A stretch of 64,000 nucleotides of DNA from Rikenellaceae bacterium (GTDB lineage Bacteria; Bacteroidota; Bacteroidia; Bacteroidales; Rikenellaceae), in contig JAJQEF010000020.1 in assembly GCA_021201795.1 (NCBI GenBank), forward strand, positions 1 through 64,000. The letters are read 5' to 3'. Positions 9,250 through 18,884 of this stretch are shown piece by piece. Both the position numbers and the translations under genes were made by a program. Every line of letters starts with the position of its first letter. Within the stretch, counting starts at the first letter, position 1. The notes under the pieces were generated by a model. The model worked only from the letters and a program-made list of their open reading frames with translations, made no database searches and was not told where the DNA came from.

Positions 9250-9285
9250 TGTCTTTGTTCGGTAATTAATTGCCGAACAAAGACA
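9250..9285. promoter_or_regulatory. 36-base palindrome upstream of the oleate hydratase remnant
   Basis: An 18 + 18 base inverted repeat with a single T/G mismatch. The outer arms are TGTCTTTGTTCGG and CCGAACAAAGACA around an AATTAATT centre. It ends 18 bases before the ATG at 9304. It could be a dimeric repressor operator or an RNA hairpin in the leader. No strong T tract follows, so a terminator role is less likely. Confidence 0.6.
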
Positions 9286-9303
9286 ATTTTAAACCAAAAT
9301 ATT

Positions 9304-11079
9304 ATGTATTACAGCAACGGAAATTACGAAGCCTTCGCAAGACCTAAAAAACCTGCGGGAGTCGATGGAAAAAAAACGTATCTTATCGGTTCTGGACTGG
9401 CTTCTATGGCAGCCGCGGCGTTCCTCATTCGGGACGGGCAGATGAAGGGAGATAAGATCCATATCTTTGAAGAACTTAAATTGCCCGGCGGCTCCCTCGA
9501 CGGCATATATGATCCTTCGCGCGGATTTATTATCCGGGGAGGGCGTGAAATGGAAAATCATTTCGAATGCTTATGAGATCTCTTCCGGTCCGTGCCTTCG
9601 CTCGAAGTGGAGGAAGCATCGGTACTCGATGAGTTTTACTGGCTGAATAAGGAAGATCCTAATTTCTCTTATATGCGCGCCATAGAAAAAAGAGGTCAGG
9701 ACGGTCATACGGAGGGTAAGTTCACTCTGACTGAAAAATCACTCGAAGAGATAACTAAATTATTTCTCACATAGGAAGAAGAGCTTAAAGACAAAAAGAT
9801 CACCGATGTTTTTTCTAAGGATTTTTTCAAATCGAACTTCTGGATGTATTGGCGCACGATGTTCGCTTTCGAAGATTGGCACAGTGCTATGGAGATGCGC
9901 CGTTACATTGCCCGGTTCATTCACCATGTGGACGGTCTGCCGGATTTATCTGCATTGAAATTTACAAAATATAACCAATATGAGTCGCTGGTTCTGCCTT
10001 TGGTTAAATTCCTCGAGAGTCATGGTGTGAATTTTTATTACGAGACACGCGTCGTCAATATCGAAATAGAAATTGCCCCCGGTAAAAAAACTGCGAAAAA
10101 AAATTATTCTGGAGAAAGGAAGCACCACGAAGGATGAAATATTGTTAACGGATAACGATCTTGTTTTCGTTACGAACGGAAGCATTACCGAGAGTTCCAC
10201 ATACGGTGACCAGAATAATCCTGCCGTCCTGAACAATTCTCCCGGAGGAAGCTGGACGCTTTGGAAGAATATTGCGGCACAGGACGCAGCATTCGGCAAA
10301 CCGGAAAAATTCTGCTCCAATATTCCGCAGACCTCCTTCGCTTCCGCAACGGTTACTACCCTTGATAATAAAATACCTTCATATATTCAGAAAATTTCAA
10401 AACGGGATCCATTTGCCGGCAAAGTTGTGACAGGAGGAATCGTGACGGTAAAAGATTCGAACTGGTTGATGAGTTATACGCTCAACCGCCAGCCTCATTT
10501 CAGGTCCCAGCCTAAAAACGATCTTGTAGTGTGGGTTTACGGATTATTCTCTGATAAGCCGGGAAATTACGTTAAGAAACCGATGCAGGATTGTACTGGT
10601 ATAGAGATTGCCGAAGAATGGCTGTACCATATGGGTGTTCCGGAAGCGGAAATACATGATCTCGCAATGAATTCAGCCAACACGGGCCCCTGTATGATGC
10701 CGTACGTAATGTCTTACTTTATGCCACGCGCAATAGGTGACCGACCGCTGGTTGTTCCTGACGGTTCTGTGAATCTGGCGTTTATAGGGAATTTTGCCGA
10801 AACTTCCAGGGACACGGTCTTCACTACGGAATATTCCGTACGTACCGCCATGGAAGCGGTATACACACTCTTGAATATAGATCGGGGGGGGTGCCGGAAG
10901 TTTTTGCTTCGGCATTCGATGTGAGGGAACTTATAAGGGGATCGGCCTGTTTGACGGACGGTAAAAAGCTGACTGAGATGAAACAGCCGTTCCTCCTGAA
11001 AAGGATTGAGAAACGACTGATAGAAAAAAGTAAAGGAACGATAATTTACGAATTGCTGAAAGAGAATAACCTTATATAA
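9304..11079 (+). pseudogene. ohyA: Oleate hydratase (MCRA family), disrupted
   Basis: FAD-dependent fatty acid double-bond hydratase of the myosin-cross-reactive-antigen family, recognised from [20 protein letters not shown] (FAD-binding), [36 protein letters not shown] and [14 protein letters not shown]. The coding sequence is broken four times. There is a TGA at 9574-9576, where the family has Trp, and a TAG at 9772-9774. One frame change lies in the A8 run at 10096-10103 and another in the G8 run at 10884-10891. Concatenating the pieces restores a product of about 590 residues, near the family length. Two nonsense codons make a simple sequencing error unlikely to account for everything. 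Confidence 0.88.
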
Positions 11080-11107
11080 AAAAGAGAAGCGCGAGCTTCT
11101 CTTTTTT
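11078..11107. terminator. Bidirectional terminator, ohyA remnant/fimbrial operon
   Basis: Perfect 13-base arms (AAAAAAGAGAAGC and complement) with a GCGA tetraloop lie between the convergent ends at 11079 and 11118. Confidence 0.92.
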
Positions 11108-11117
11108 CTTCGAGTTA

Positions 11118-12057
11118 TTATGAAATGATTTTACCGTTGCCGTCGTACACGGTTATTTCCGTTTTTATCCGGTAGTTTCTGCGCATGGTCCTGGTGTCGT
11201 TATCTTCGTATATCTGTACTATGATGTCGTAGAAATAGTTTCGGACCGGCAGCGGTAAAGTAGTTATGAATGTTTGTTCCTCTGTAGAACCGCTGAAATG
11301 TGTGTAAAAATATACTGTGGGCTTGGAGGAAGCTTCGTATACGTACGTTGTTCCGATATATTCCCCGTTGACGTTGGATACAAGCTCTAACGGAGCTGCG
11401 AAATTGAAATATGATTCGGACGGAAGGGCTATTCCGCCAATTGTCTCGATAATATAAGTATAGCTCGCCGCATTGGTTATCAGGAATGAATTATCGGTAC
11501 TTAGATCAGGGTCGTCAGGAAAGGACATGGTAAATCTCATCTTGGCACAGGTCCGTTCTACCGTAACATTCACGTAAGAATCTTCCGAATTGACAAAATC
11601 ATAAGCGGATGTCATCCCGTACATACAGAATCCCGTTGCGGTATTAAGATTGTTAGTTTTATTTACTGCCGGGGTTTTGGTCTCTTTGAGTTGGCTGATG
11701 GTGGTTATAGAAGCCAGGTCTACATTGCCGTAGTTGGTAACTACGTGAATGTCTTTCGTCCCCAATTCCTCGGGTTCTAATGGAAGCGATACTATGCAGT
11801 GGTCGTCACCCCTGCTGAAAACCTATTCCTATAAAACTATGGGTAATCTCGTCGCTAGACGGTTCGGTCATCATTATGGCGACGCTGTTAATTATCTGCT
11901 CGGATGCAGGATTATCTTCGTCCACTGTTTTTGTGGAGAATTCCGAACCGGATAGCCTTATAGTTAAAGCGTTGTCATCCGGAATCTCAACGAGAGGAGA
12001 TTCTTTCGTACATCCGTATATTAATAGCAATAACGTTATGTAAATTATTTTACGCAT
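11118..12057 (-). pseudogene. Fimbrial accessory lipoprotein, frameshifted
   Basis: Last gene of the fimbrial operon. The N-terminal piece has a lipoprotein signal (MRKIIYITLLLLIYGCTKE, lipobox Cys16) and a start of the fimbrillin type (LTIRLSGSEFSTKTVDEDN). The reading frame is lost in the run of four C's (plus strand) at 11809-11812. Removing one base joins ...GFQQG to DDHCIVSLPLEPEE and opens the frame to 11118, giving about 312 residues. It probably encodes a minor fimbrial subunit like those that follow the anchor gene in mfa-type loci; that role is inferred from position. The single homopolymer change could be a sequencing error or phase variation. Confidence 0.72.
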
Positions 12058-12063
12058 ATTATT

Positions 12064-13830
12064 TTAATCTACTGTCCTTACGCATCTCGATACGGTACTA
12101 CTGTAATCGTATCTTCGGAATTCGTGATAAAGTACCAGATACCAGTTGTCCCGGTCGGCAAGTGTGATATATTCCGAAGCGCCGTACCAATATGCCTTTA
12201 CTTGTATCGATACCTCGTTGTAATACCAGGATTCGTTTGCCGATGTTCCCGGAGGGGATTCGAACGGGCATCCGCCGGGAAAATCTTCTTCTCGGATCAT
12301 GATATCGCCGGGGGTAAAATAGTTGTCGATTATACCTACTTTTTCGTCCGCGAGTACATCCTGATGATTATTCACATCGTAAAGAACCGAGCTGGAGAGG
12401 TCCGTTCCGGTAAGTAATTCCAGAAGGGACTGTGCTTCCTGCCTGAACGGAAGGGAATAATACGGCATGTCGTATCCATCTGCGAGCCAGGTGTTCGATG
12501 TCCATATGTTATATGCGATGTCGCAGTATGCAAGGTAGGAGAGTAGTTCGCAGGAGTTTATCAGCCTCCATCCTTCTCCGTATTTCTGTTCGCAGTAGTA
12601 CGGAGGGTCACCGCGTTGGATCCTCGGACCGCCTGTTTCCGGATCGTACCATATGATTTGGTCGTTGTATGCACCCAGTAACCCTTGTGAAAGATGTTCG
12701 AGATTGTTGTGCATCTCTATCTTACCGCATTCGGTAGGGAATATGATACTTGAGTCCGTCGGAATAACGGGAGGAATCGTGATATGCTGATCCCCATGGA
12801 AGATATACAGATACGAGTCTTTGCTCCACGGTTCGACATATATGTATATTTGTATACCTCCTTCTGCATTTATGTAGGCGTTAATAATATAGTGGTAATT
12901 GCGGATCACGCTATTATTAGACAATGAGGCCACTGTGCGTCTTTGTTCTGCCAGGCCTCCCTTCTCGTCGTCGGTCTCTATGGGGAAAAGATTGTTGTTG
13001 ATGTTAAGTTCCGTGAAGGACGTACTGCCTTCCTGAACAAGGAATTCAGGAATATAAAACACGACGGAACCGATGCTGTCGTTACTGTAGTCGAAATTTT
13101 CCAATGATGCGGGACCGGATGTTTCGGTGTTTCCGGTATAAAATTCATCCAGAGGAGGAACTGAAAATGCGGACGCCACATTGTCAAGGTAAACGGATGT
13201 TATGGTTCCTTCCGGTATCGTACTGCCGGAAACCCTTTTACGGAAGATCCCCTCTATTTTAGCGAGAGAGCGTACAAGTTCTACCCTTGCCGTGGGCAGT
13301 GGAAGCGGAAGTGGATTGGCTTCAGTACCTCCGCTGACTATAGTAATGTCTTCGTATACTGCCGACATCAGGAATCGTCCCCCGTCGCTTGTACCGTCAG
13401 GAATAAAATCCGGAACGTAATCGAGATTCAGAAATCTACTGTCGGATGTGAAATCCGTTTTATTGGTTATCGAAAGTAACGCGTTCACAAAATTCCCGGG
13501 GTAAACGGTCTCGTTGGCTATAAAATAAAAATCATAATTTCCGGGATCTATCGCTATCGATCTGCTCCTTTCACCGAATCCGTTGGGGAAATATACTTTG
13601 TCGTTATATACGACATCTCCGCCGTCCGCTTCGAAAATAATCATACGAAGTTCATCCACGCGGTCTTCCCAATAGATGTCGTCTTCGTTGATGCTGTACG
13701 TCGCAGCCCTGATAGTCAGGAACAAAGATGTCTTATTATTGTCCTGTTCAATGTGCGATTTTTCCGAGCATCCGGCAATCAATAAGACTGCTGTTAACGG
13801 TAAAAATATATTTTTTATACTGATTCTCAT
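12064..13830 (-). CDS. Fimbrial tip/accessory lipoprotein (Mfa-type)
   Basis: A 588-residue secreted lipoprotein (MRISIKNIFLPLTAVLLIAGCSEK, lipobox Cys21). Residues about 30-330 resemble the two-part fimbrillin fold: VDELRMIIFEADGG... in the N-terminal domain and a section ending in YHYIINAYINAEGGIQIYIYVEPWSKDSY. A 230-residue C-terminal domain then carries CGKIEMHN...GWRLINSCELLSYLAYCDIAYN and ends in SRCVRTVD. That tail is typical of large fimbrial tip proteins in Bacteroidales and may be an adhesin domain. It lies 17 bases after the preceding gene and 6 bases before the next, within one operon. Confidence 0.75.
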   Translation of the reverse strand: MRISIKNIFLPLTAVLLIAGCSEKSHIEQDNNKTSLFLTIRAATYSINEDDIYWEDRVDELRMIIFEADGGDVVYNDKVYFPNGFGERSRSIAIDPGNYDFYFIANETVYPGNFVNALLSITNKTDFTSDSRFLNLDYVPDFIPDGTSDGGRFLMSAVYEDITIVSGGTEANPLPLPLPTARVELVRSLAKIEGIFRKRVSGSTIPEGTITSVYLDNVASAFSVPPLDEFYTGNTETSGPASLENFDYSNDSIGSVVFYIPEFLVQEGSTSFTELNINNNLFPIETDDEKGGLAEQRRTVASLSNNSVIRNYHYIINAYINAEGGIQIYIYVEPWSKDSYLYIFHGDQHITIPPVIPTDSSIIFPTECGKIEMHNNLEHLSQGLLGAYNDQIIWYDPETGGPRIQRGDPPYYCEQKYGEGWRLINSCELLSYLAYCDIAYNIWTSNTWLADGYDMPYYSLPFRQEAQSLLELLTGTDLSSSVLYDVNNHQDVLADEKVGIIDNYFTPGDIMIREEDFPGGCPFESPPGTSANESWYYNEVSIQVKAYWYGASEYITLADRDNWYLVLYHEFRRYDYSSTVSRCVRTVD

Positions 13831-13847
13831 TTTTCAGGTGGTTCCGG

Positions 13848-14783
13848 TTACATCTCGGTTTCATAACTGTGCACAAGCCAGTTGTTTACCCATATCTCTG
13901 CTATGGTATAAGTGCCGCAGTCGCACTGATCGTGTGCTGTGAAGTTTATGGTGAAATCGTGGTCGCAGTTAAGATTGACGTATGGATTTTTCAGGATCAG
14001 AGCTCCCAGAAGGCTGCCTCTGTAAAGTTCGCTGTCTTCGGTAATATTTCTAATAATAATGGTATATTCTGGTCCTGTTTCCAGTTTTAAAAGAGTAAAT
14101 CTCGATTTCAGTATCTCTGAATCTAAGATCTCTTCAGGATTGTATATAATTGTTTCATCTTCTGCGATCTCTCCATCGATATTCATCGAACCGTTGCCCG
14201 ACTCGATGAGAATTTCATATTCGTCTTCAGCCGGCAGTCCCTCGACGGTGATTGTAATGCGGTTGGTTACTTCCAGAATGTTTACCGCAATGTTATCATA
14301 TACCGATCCGCTGGTTTTTTCTTGCACATATACGGTATTGCTCTCTCCGAAATAAACGTTTATATTTTCCAGAGACACCGCTTGGTTTCCGTTTCTTTCA
14401 AGACTGAATAATAAGTCTTCTTTACTGGTAGCGCCTTCTTCGACCTCGTTTATAAAGAAATGATAATCGTTCAGTCCCGACCAGGCTGTTACGGTATAAA
14501 GACCGCTTTCGAGATCCTCCGTATGAGTGAATCCGGAACCGGTGTTTATATCGTTAAGTTGACTGTATCTTACCAGGATGTCATTCTTGTCGAAGATGAA
14601 TACCATAAGATCGTTAACCTCCGGATAGGTCGCTTCAGCCTGGCATTTGGTCCGGGAATAGAATGAGATAGAAAGCCCCTGACTGCACTCTTCCATCGAA
14701 TCGTTATCATCGTTTATGCACGATTGAAAGAAAATAAATGCCAGTGAGAATGTTAAAATTATGAATCTTAAGCGGGATATCAT
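13848..14783 (-). CDS. Mfa2/FimB-family fimbrial subunit
   Basis: A 311-residue lipoprotein (MISRLRFIILTFSLAFIFFQSCINDD, lipobox Cys22) with a FimB/Mfa2-type fold: VNDLMVFIFDKNDILVRYSQLNDI followed by LESGLYTVTAWSGLNDYHFF, the usual 'body' signature of these subunits. In the family such proteins anchor the fimbria to the outer membrane and limit its length. The C-terminus (EIWVNNWLVHSYETEM) closely resembles the end of the stalk protein encoded upstream. It is the second gene of the operon, 63 bases after the stalk gene. Confidence 0.8.
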   Translation of the reverse strand: MISRLRFIILTFSLAFIFFQSCINDDNDSMEECSQGLSISFYSRTKCQAEATYPEVNDLMVFIFDKNDILVRYSQLNDINTGSGFTHTEDLESGLYTVTAWSGLNDYHFFINEVEEGATSKEDLLFSLERNGNQAVSLENINVYFGESNTVYVQEKTSGSVYDNIAVNILEVTNRITITVEGLPAEDEYEILIESGNGSMNIDGEIAEDETIIYNPEEILDSEILKSRFTLLKLETGPEYTIIIRNITEDSELYRGSLLGALILKNPYVNLNCDHDFTINFTAHDQCDCGTYTIAEIWVNNWLVHSYETEM

Positions 14784-14846
14784 CTGAAACCTTTATTAAT
14801 AAGATCCCTACGGAGAGATGTTCCTCTCCGTAGGGATAAGTGTATT

Positions 14847-16256
14847 TTAGAATTCTATATCGTATGAATGAACATGCCAGTCGGTAACTGTGACTTCAAC
14901 GGTCATATATGTTTCCTCCGGAGTCAAAGGATCGATAGGGTCGATAGGAATTTCCGGTTCGTCCGGATTTCCCGGTTTAGGATCCGGATTTTCAGGAGTA
15001 GTTGTGTCAGGATCTTCCGGATAGAGAGGGTTCCAGTTATATCCGAGCGAACTGAATCCTGTTATATTTATATGGTAAATATTGTTCCTTATAACAGGCG
15101 AATTTAAAGGATTGGTTATACTGTCCGGGTTCAGCAATGCATAATAAAGCATCTTGCCTCCTGAATAAACGGAAACCTTCTGGTTTTGTACTGCATCCTG
15201 TGCAGCTTGTTTCGACGAATAAATATTTCCGTCAGCAGCTCCTACGTAGAACGTCCCGTTCGTAAGCGTTCCGCCGTCTGCTATCTGCGCCGGGTCGGGA
15301 GTGAAAACAGTTTTTACAAGTACATATGCCGTGTTGCCTTTTCTATATCCGGTCGTTCTGGTATCCGCTCCGTAAAGGTGAGTATTCTCGAAAACGAATT
15401 TACCCGTAAGCGATTTATATCCGTCGCCGGCCGCAGGAAGAGCTGGTACGGGTACAGGAGTCGAAAGGTCCGAGTAGTCGTAGTACGTATCCGCCTGGTT
15501 AATATATTCGCCCAATGCAGGTACGTAATTATAACCGTAACTAACATAATTCGGCTGTGAGATCCAATATATCTCGGTAGTTCCCTGGGCTACGGACCAT
15601 GTAACGTTAGAAACAGTTCCGAGAGTTACTCCGTCTCCATTCACTATCGTAGATGCAGCAGAAGAAGTTACTATTACGCGTGACGCTACACGATTCACGG
15701 CGACTGATATCCTGTTCGCACCGTTGTTTACAGCCTGGACCGTTATGTCAGGCTCGATATATATCTGGCTGTCGCTTTTACCCGTCATAGTTATGATGTC
15801 GTAATTGACGCCGTTAACTGTTCGTGTGCGTGCAAGGCCTGTTACATCGACCAGATCGTCTTCCGAAGTAATGGATGTTTCAAGAGGATTAGGGTCGTTC
15901 AGAACGATATATACAGTTTTGTAACCGGATGTCGTTCTGAATGGTTGGCTCGGAGAAACCGTGCTTCCTGTCGATGAGATGTCAGTTCCGGAGAATCGTT
16001 TGCCCTCTATGGTGCCATCGGCACTCAGCATGTAAATGTCGAGAGTTTCAACCCCGTCGTTGCCTTCGTATATACCGTCGGGGTTATAATCATCCGGCAG
16101 CGCTTTGCCCAAGGCAGGTCCCGGAAGGGAGATCGTAAGATTCAAGTAGGTAGGAACACCTTCCGGTTTCGATTCTTCCACATTTTCCGATTTGTTACTG
16201 CATGAAAACAGCAAGACACCGGCAGTTATTGAAAACAGTAATGATTTAAAATTCAT
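14847..16256 (-). CDS. Mfa1-family major fimbrillin (stalk subunit)
   Basis: A 469-residue lipoprotein precursor (MNFKSLLFSITAGVLLFSCSNK, lipobox Cys19) resembling Porphyromonas Mfa1. Features include LNLTISLPGPALGKALPDDYNPDG near the N-terminus, GVETLDIYMLSADG, a repeated beta-sandwich pattern with NRISVAVNRVASRVIV, and a Pro/Asp/Glu-rich linker (about 405-445). The final strand is YMTVEVTVTDWHVHSYDIEF. In the family, exported precursors are cleaved by an arginine-specific protease and polymerise by strand exchange; the terminal strand may serve as the donor. First gene of the minus-strand fimbrial operon. Confidence 0.85.
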   Translation of the reverse strand: MNFKSLLFSITAGVLLFSCSNKSENVEESKPEGVPTYLNLTISLPGPALGKALPDDYNPDGIYEGNDGVETLDIYMLSADGTIEGKRFSGTDISSTGSTVSPSQPFRTTSGYKTVYIVLNDPNPLETSITSEDDLVDVTGLARTRTVNGVNYDIITMTGKSDSQIYIEPDITVQAVNNGANRISVAVNRVASRVIVTSSAASTIVNGDGVTLGTVSNVTWSVAQGTTEIYWISQPNYVSYGYNYVPALGEYINQADTYYDYSDLSTPVPVPALPAAGDGYKSLTGKFVFENTHLYGADTRTTGYRKGNTAYVLVKTVFTPDPAQIADGGTLTNGTFYVGAADGNIYSSKQAAQDAVQNQKVSVYSGGKMLYYALLNPDSITNPLNSPVIRNNIYHINITGFSSLGYNWNPLYPEDPDTTTPENPDPKPGNPDEPEIPIDPIDPLTPEETYMTVEVTVTDWHVHSYDIEF

Positions 16257-16460
16257 AGATTTGGATTTTTTGTTAAACTATTACCGTACCGTAAAGCAAT
16301 GATTATACCCGGTGTTTCCCGTTTATATGAAAAAAGGTCCGTTTTTGAGAAATTACGGTCCGTTTTTAGATTTAAATATGCAAGTAAAATACACAACCGC
16401 CGGTTGCGGTCGGCGGCTGCGGTGAAAATTGTTAAACCTGTGTTATTTGATTAGAATGTT
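16257..16460. other. Fimbrial leader region with short repeats
   Basis: About 200 bases between the fimbrillin start and the MgtC-like gene. It contains two direct copies of GGTCCGTTTTT (about 16336 and 16360) and a GC-rich inverted repeat (CCGCCG/CGGCGG, about 16401-16420) that may end the mgtC transcript. No exact Bacteroidota promoter box was found for the fimbrial operon. Confidence 0.45.
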
Positions 16461-17168
16461 TTACTCTTCTGCCTGTTCGTTTATCTCCCAGCTGACCTGG
16501 GTGACTCCGTATTCCATTGTCAGTTTTGCCGCGAGTTTTTCTATTATAATATCATGCTTGCCTGTGGAGAATATTTCCGCTTTTATAAAACTGTAAGAGG
16601 GATCCTGGTCGTCGCAACTCTTTAGGGAACGTAACTGGAGATGTGGGTCCAGACTTATGGTGTTAAGCATCATTATCCGGATATGGTTCTCGATCTGTGC
16701 CTTGCAGCGTATCCTGAACCTGTAATATATATTGGTGTTGTCTTCCTTGAAAGAGAAATGTTTACCTACCATAAAACCGAGAGGGCGGAATAGCACATGG
16801 GTTGCTATAACGAATGCTACCATTACCATTGCCTGTACTGTTAGGCCGAGCCCGGCAAAGGTGCCTACCGAAGCCGAACACCATATTGTCGCGGCAGTAT
16901 TCAGACCCCTGACGCTGAATCCGTCTTTTAATATTAGTCCGCCGCCCAGAAAGCCTACGCCGGTTACTATCTGTGAAGCAATGCGGCTGGGATCTCCGGT
17001 ACTTCCGGTTAAAGAAACGGATAATAAAATGAAAGCAGCGGAACCCAGGGCAACCAGGGTGTTGGTACGCAGTCCTGCATTTTTCTGGCGGAACTGCCGT
17101 TCTATGCCTATCATTCCTCCGCAGATGAATGCAATTAGGAGTCTTAATGTAAATGTGTAAACAGTCAT
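16461..17168 (-). CDS. MgtC/SapB family membrane protein
   Basis: An inner-membrane protein with the MgtC N-terminal domain: LRLLIAFICGGMIGIERQFRQKNAGLRTNTLVALGSAAFILLS, then GVGFLGGGLILKDGFSVRGLNTAATIWCSASVG, about 4-5 membrane helices. A C-terminal cytoplasmic domain of about 80 residues looks ACT-like (FSFKEDNTN ... EYGVTQVSWEI). The family affects survival in low magnesium or inhibits F-type ATP synthase in some bacteria; the role here is not shown. I use the ATG at 17168 (MTVYTFTLRLL) because it starts just before the first helix; the frame is open to 17210. Confidence 0.85.
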   Translation of the reverse strand: MTVYTFTLRLLIAFICGGMIGIERQFRQKNAGLRTNTLVALGSAAFILLSVSLTGSTGDPSRIASQIVTGVGFLGGGLILKDGFSVRGLNTAATIWCSASVGTFAGLGLTVQAMVMVAFVIATHVLFRPLGFMVGKHFSFKEDNTNIYYRFRIRCKAQIENHIRIMMLNTISLDPHLQLRSLKSCDDQDPSYSFIKAEIFSTGKHDIIIEKLAAKLTMEYGVTQVSWEINEQAEE

Positions 17169-17441
17169 GGTTTGAAGTTTTGCGCAGTCCGGTACCCGCA
17201 GCTTACGCAAAACGGATCACTCTATCTGCCGATTCTGAAATAATGATGATCTTCCATTTCCTTTTTAATTACGATGCAAAAATAGTGTGTGATTTATATC
17301 ATCTGCAGTAGAAAACCGTTAGAGCATAATTAGAAGATAATTAGTGTCTGATTTGACGGATTTTAATTAAATTGTTTAGAAAAATATTGCATAAAGATTT
17401 TAATTGTTTATATTTATACTACAATCCAATTATTTAATTAT

Positions 17442-17900
17442 ATGAAAGAAACTTTTACCTATAAGCCCAAAATGGCTTTTTCTAACATTTTTTGGGGAAT
17501 TGTTGCTCCGCTGCTGCTGATTATTGTTCCGATAGTTTATCCCTTTAATATAGTTTTCGGATCCGTAAAGATACTTAATTATCCATGGAGCATGCTATTG
17601 TTCATTGCTATCGGGATCGGGCTTTTCGTCTCTTTTCTGGCTAAAACTAAAAAAGAGTCCAAATTGAAAACTGCTGACGGATCAATAGTGATCGAGGAAG
17701 GCACTGTGAGTTATAAAGATGTGGTGAAAGGTGCCGTGAAAAATGTATCGTTCAAATTATCGGAAATAAACAACGTCAAATATGTTGAGGACGATGAAGA
17801 ATTGGTTGTTACTACAGCCGATTCTAAAGAACATACTTTTGATAAAACTTATTTCGAGAACGAAAGTGAATTTGCGCGTTTTCAGGGAATTTTAAAATAA
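17442..17900 (+). CDS. Small membrane protein with PH-like domain
   Basis: A 152-residue protein with two hydrophobic helices (about 12-35 and 47-66) and a C-terminal soluble domain of about 80 residues (ADGSIVIEEGTVSYKDVVKGAVKNVSFKLSEINNVKYV...). Its alternating strands and final helix (ESEFARFQGILK) suggest a bacterial PH-like domain. I do not recognise a named family. It stands alone, convergent with the AraC gene, with its own terminator. Confidence 0.65.
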   Translation: MKETFTYKPKMAFSNIFWGIVAPLLLIIVPIVYPFNIVFGSVKILNYPWSMLLFIAIGIGLFVSFLAKTKKESKLKTADGSIVIEEGTVSYKDVVKGAVKNVSFKLSEINNVKYVEDDEELVVTTADSKEHTFDKTYFENESEFARFQGILK

Positions 17901-17909
17901 TTAAGAGTA

Positions 17910-17940
17910 AATAACCGGTGTGAATTTCATACCGGTTATT
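17910..17940. terminator. Bidirectional terminator
   Basis: Ten-base arms (AATAACCGGT and complement) around an 11-base loop, followed by a T-rich run, lie between the convergent stops at 17900 and 17943. Confidence 0.9.
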
Positions 17941-17942
17941 TT

Positions 17943-18812
17943 TTATTTTAACATATTGTTTCGATAGGTGGTGGGACTGTAACCTGTAATTCTTTTGAAA
18001 ATCCGGTTAAAATGAGATACTGTTTCGAATCCGCATTCGATACATATCTGTGATATGTTCATATCTTTCAACAGTAATAGTTTACAAGCATAACCCACAC
18101 GTAGTTCCAGTAAGTATTCGGTGAAAGTTTTACCGGTGCTGTCTTTGAAAAATCTGCAGAAGGCAGTAGGTTTCATGGCTATTACCGATGCCACTTCATT
18201 AAGTTTGATTTTTTTCGTGTAATTCGAATTTATATAAGAAAGTATTTTATTAAGTCTGGTATTGATGACATTCGTTAAAGTGCTGGCGTAATGCTGTGAA
18301 CTCAAAAAACTCTTGTCATTGATCCCCGATATTTCATTCAACAACAACAATAAATTCGTTATCTGCTCTATACCGCTGTTTAACGGCATCTCCTCAGTTA
18401 GTTTAGCTATCGTAGGTGAATATGCCGTTTTTATTTTCACTCCACGTGAAGAATCCTCAAGAAGGTTTTTAATCTTTCTGAACTGTGGGTAATGCTTTAT
18501 AGAATGCTGCATAAAATCATATTCGAATTGAATGATGGTTCCCTCGGTTCTCAATATGCATTCTCTTTTTTTATATAGTTCGTCGCTGCTCATATAGTGG
18601 GGAAGGCTCGGCCCGAATAATATAAGGTCACCGTCGGAATACGGTACTATATTATCACCGACAAAACATTTGCCGAATCCTTTTTTTACATACATTATTT
18701 CATATTCCCGGTGAAAGTGCCATGGATATTTAAAGTAATCATAATTGTAAAAGCGGGCCTTTACGGGATTATTCTCCGAAATAACCAGTTTTTCATTCAT
18801 TATATGTCTCAT
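17943..18812 (-). CDS. AraC-family transcriptional regulator
   Basis: A regulator of about 290 residues. The N-terminal half is a cupin-type sensing domain (YPWHFHREYEIMYVKKGFGKCFVGDNIVPYSDGDLILFGPSLPHYM). The last 100 residues are the paired AraC HTH domain (INSNYTKKIKLNEVASVIAMKPTAFCRFFKDSTGKTFTEYL ... ISQICIECGFETVSHFNRIFKRITGYSPTTYR). The frame is open to 18866, but the promoter boxes at 18854-18884 place the transcript start near 18847, so I use the ATG at 18812; 18800 is an alternative. It precedes the pectin-related lyase region divergently and may control it, which is inference. Confidence 0.88.
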   Translation of the reverse strand: MRHIMNEKLVISENNPVKARFYNYDYFKYPWHFHREYEIMYVKKGFGKCFVGDNIVPYSDGDLILFGPSLPHYMSSDELYKKRECILRTEGTIIQFEYDFMQHSIKHYPQFRKIKNLLEDSSRGVKIKTAYSPTIAKLTEEMPLNSGIEQITNLLLLLNEISGINDKSFLSSQHYASTLTNVINTRLNKILSYINSNYTKKIKLNEVASVIAMKPTAFCRFFKDSTGKTFTEYLLELRVGYACKLLLLKDMNISQICIECGFETVSHFNRIFKRITGYSPTTYRNNMLK

Positions 18813-18853
18813 GGCATAAAATAATTTTTTTGCAAAAAAAAGATAACTGTTCG

Positions 18854-18884
18854 CAAAGATAAGCAAATCATTTGTAACGTTAAA
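18854..18884 (-). promoter_or_regulatory. Promoter of the AraC gene
   Basis: On the minus strand, TATCTTTG (plus 18854-18861) is preceded by a 19-base spacer and TTTA (18881-18884), close to the TTTG/TAnnTTTG consensus. Confidence 0.55.

Noticed and set aside
9304-11079. Possible use of TGA as Trp (alternative genetic code) in the oleate hydratase gene
   Set aside because: TGA clearly ends other genes here (for example the GT4-like gene ending at 37558 and the DUF1349 gene's neighbours), and this gene also has a TAG and two frameshifts, which a recoded TGA would not explain.
16336-16370. Two GGTCCGTTTTT words as an attachment-site duplication
   Set aside because: Only 11 bases repeated about 25 bases apart, with no integrase or mobile gene near; probably chance or a local duplication.
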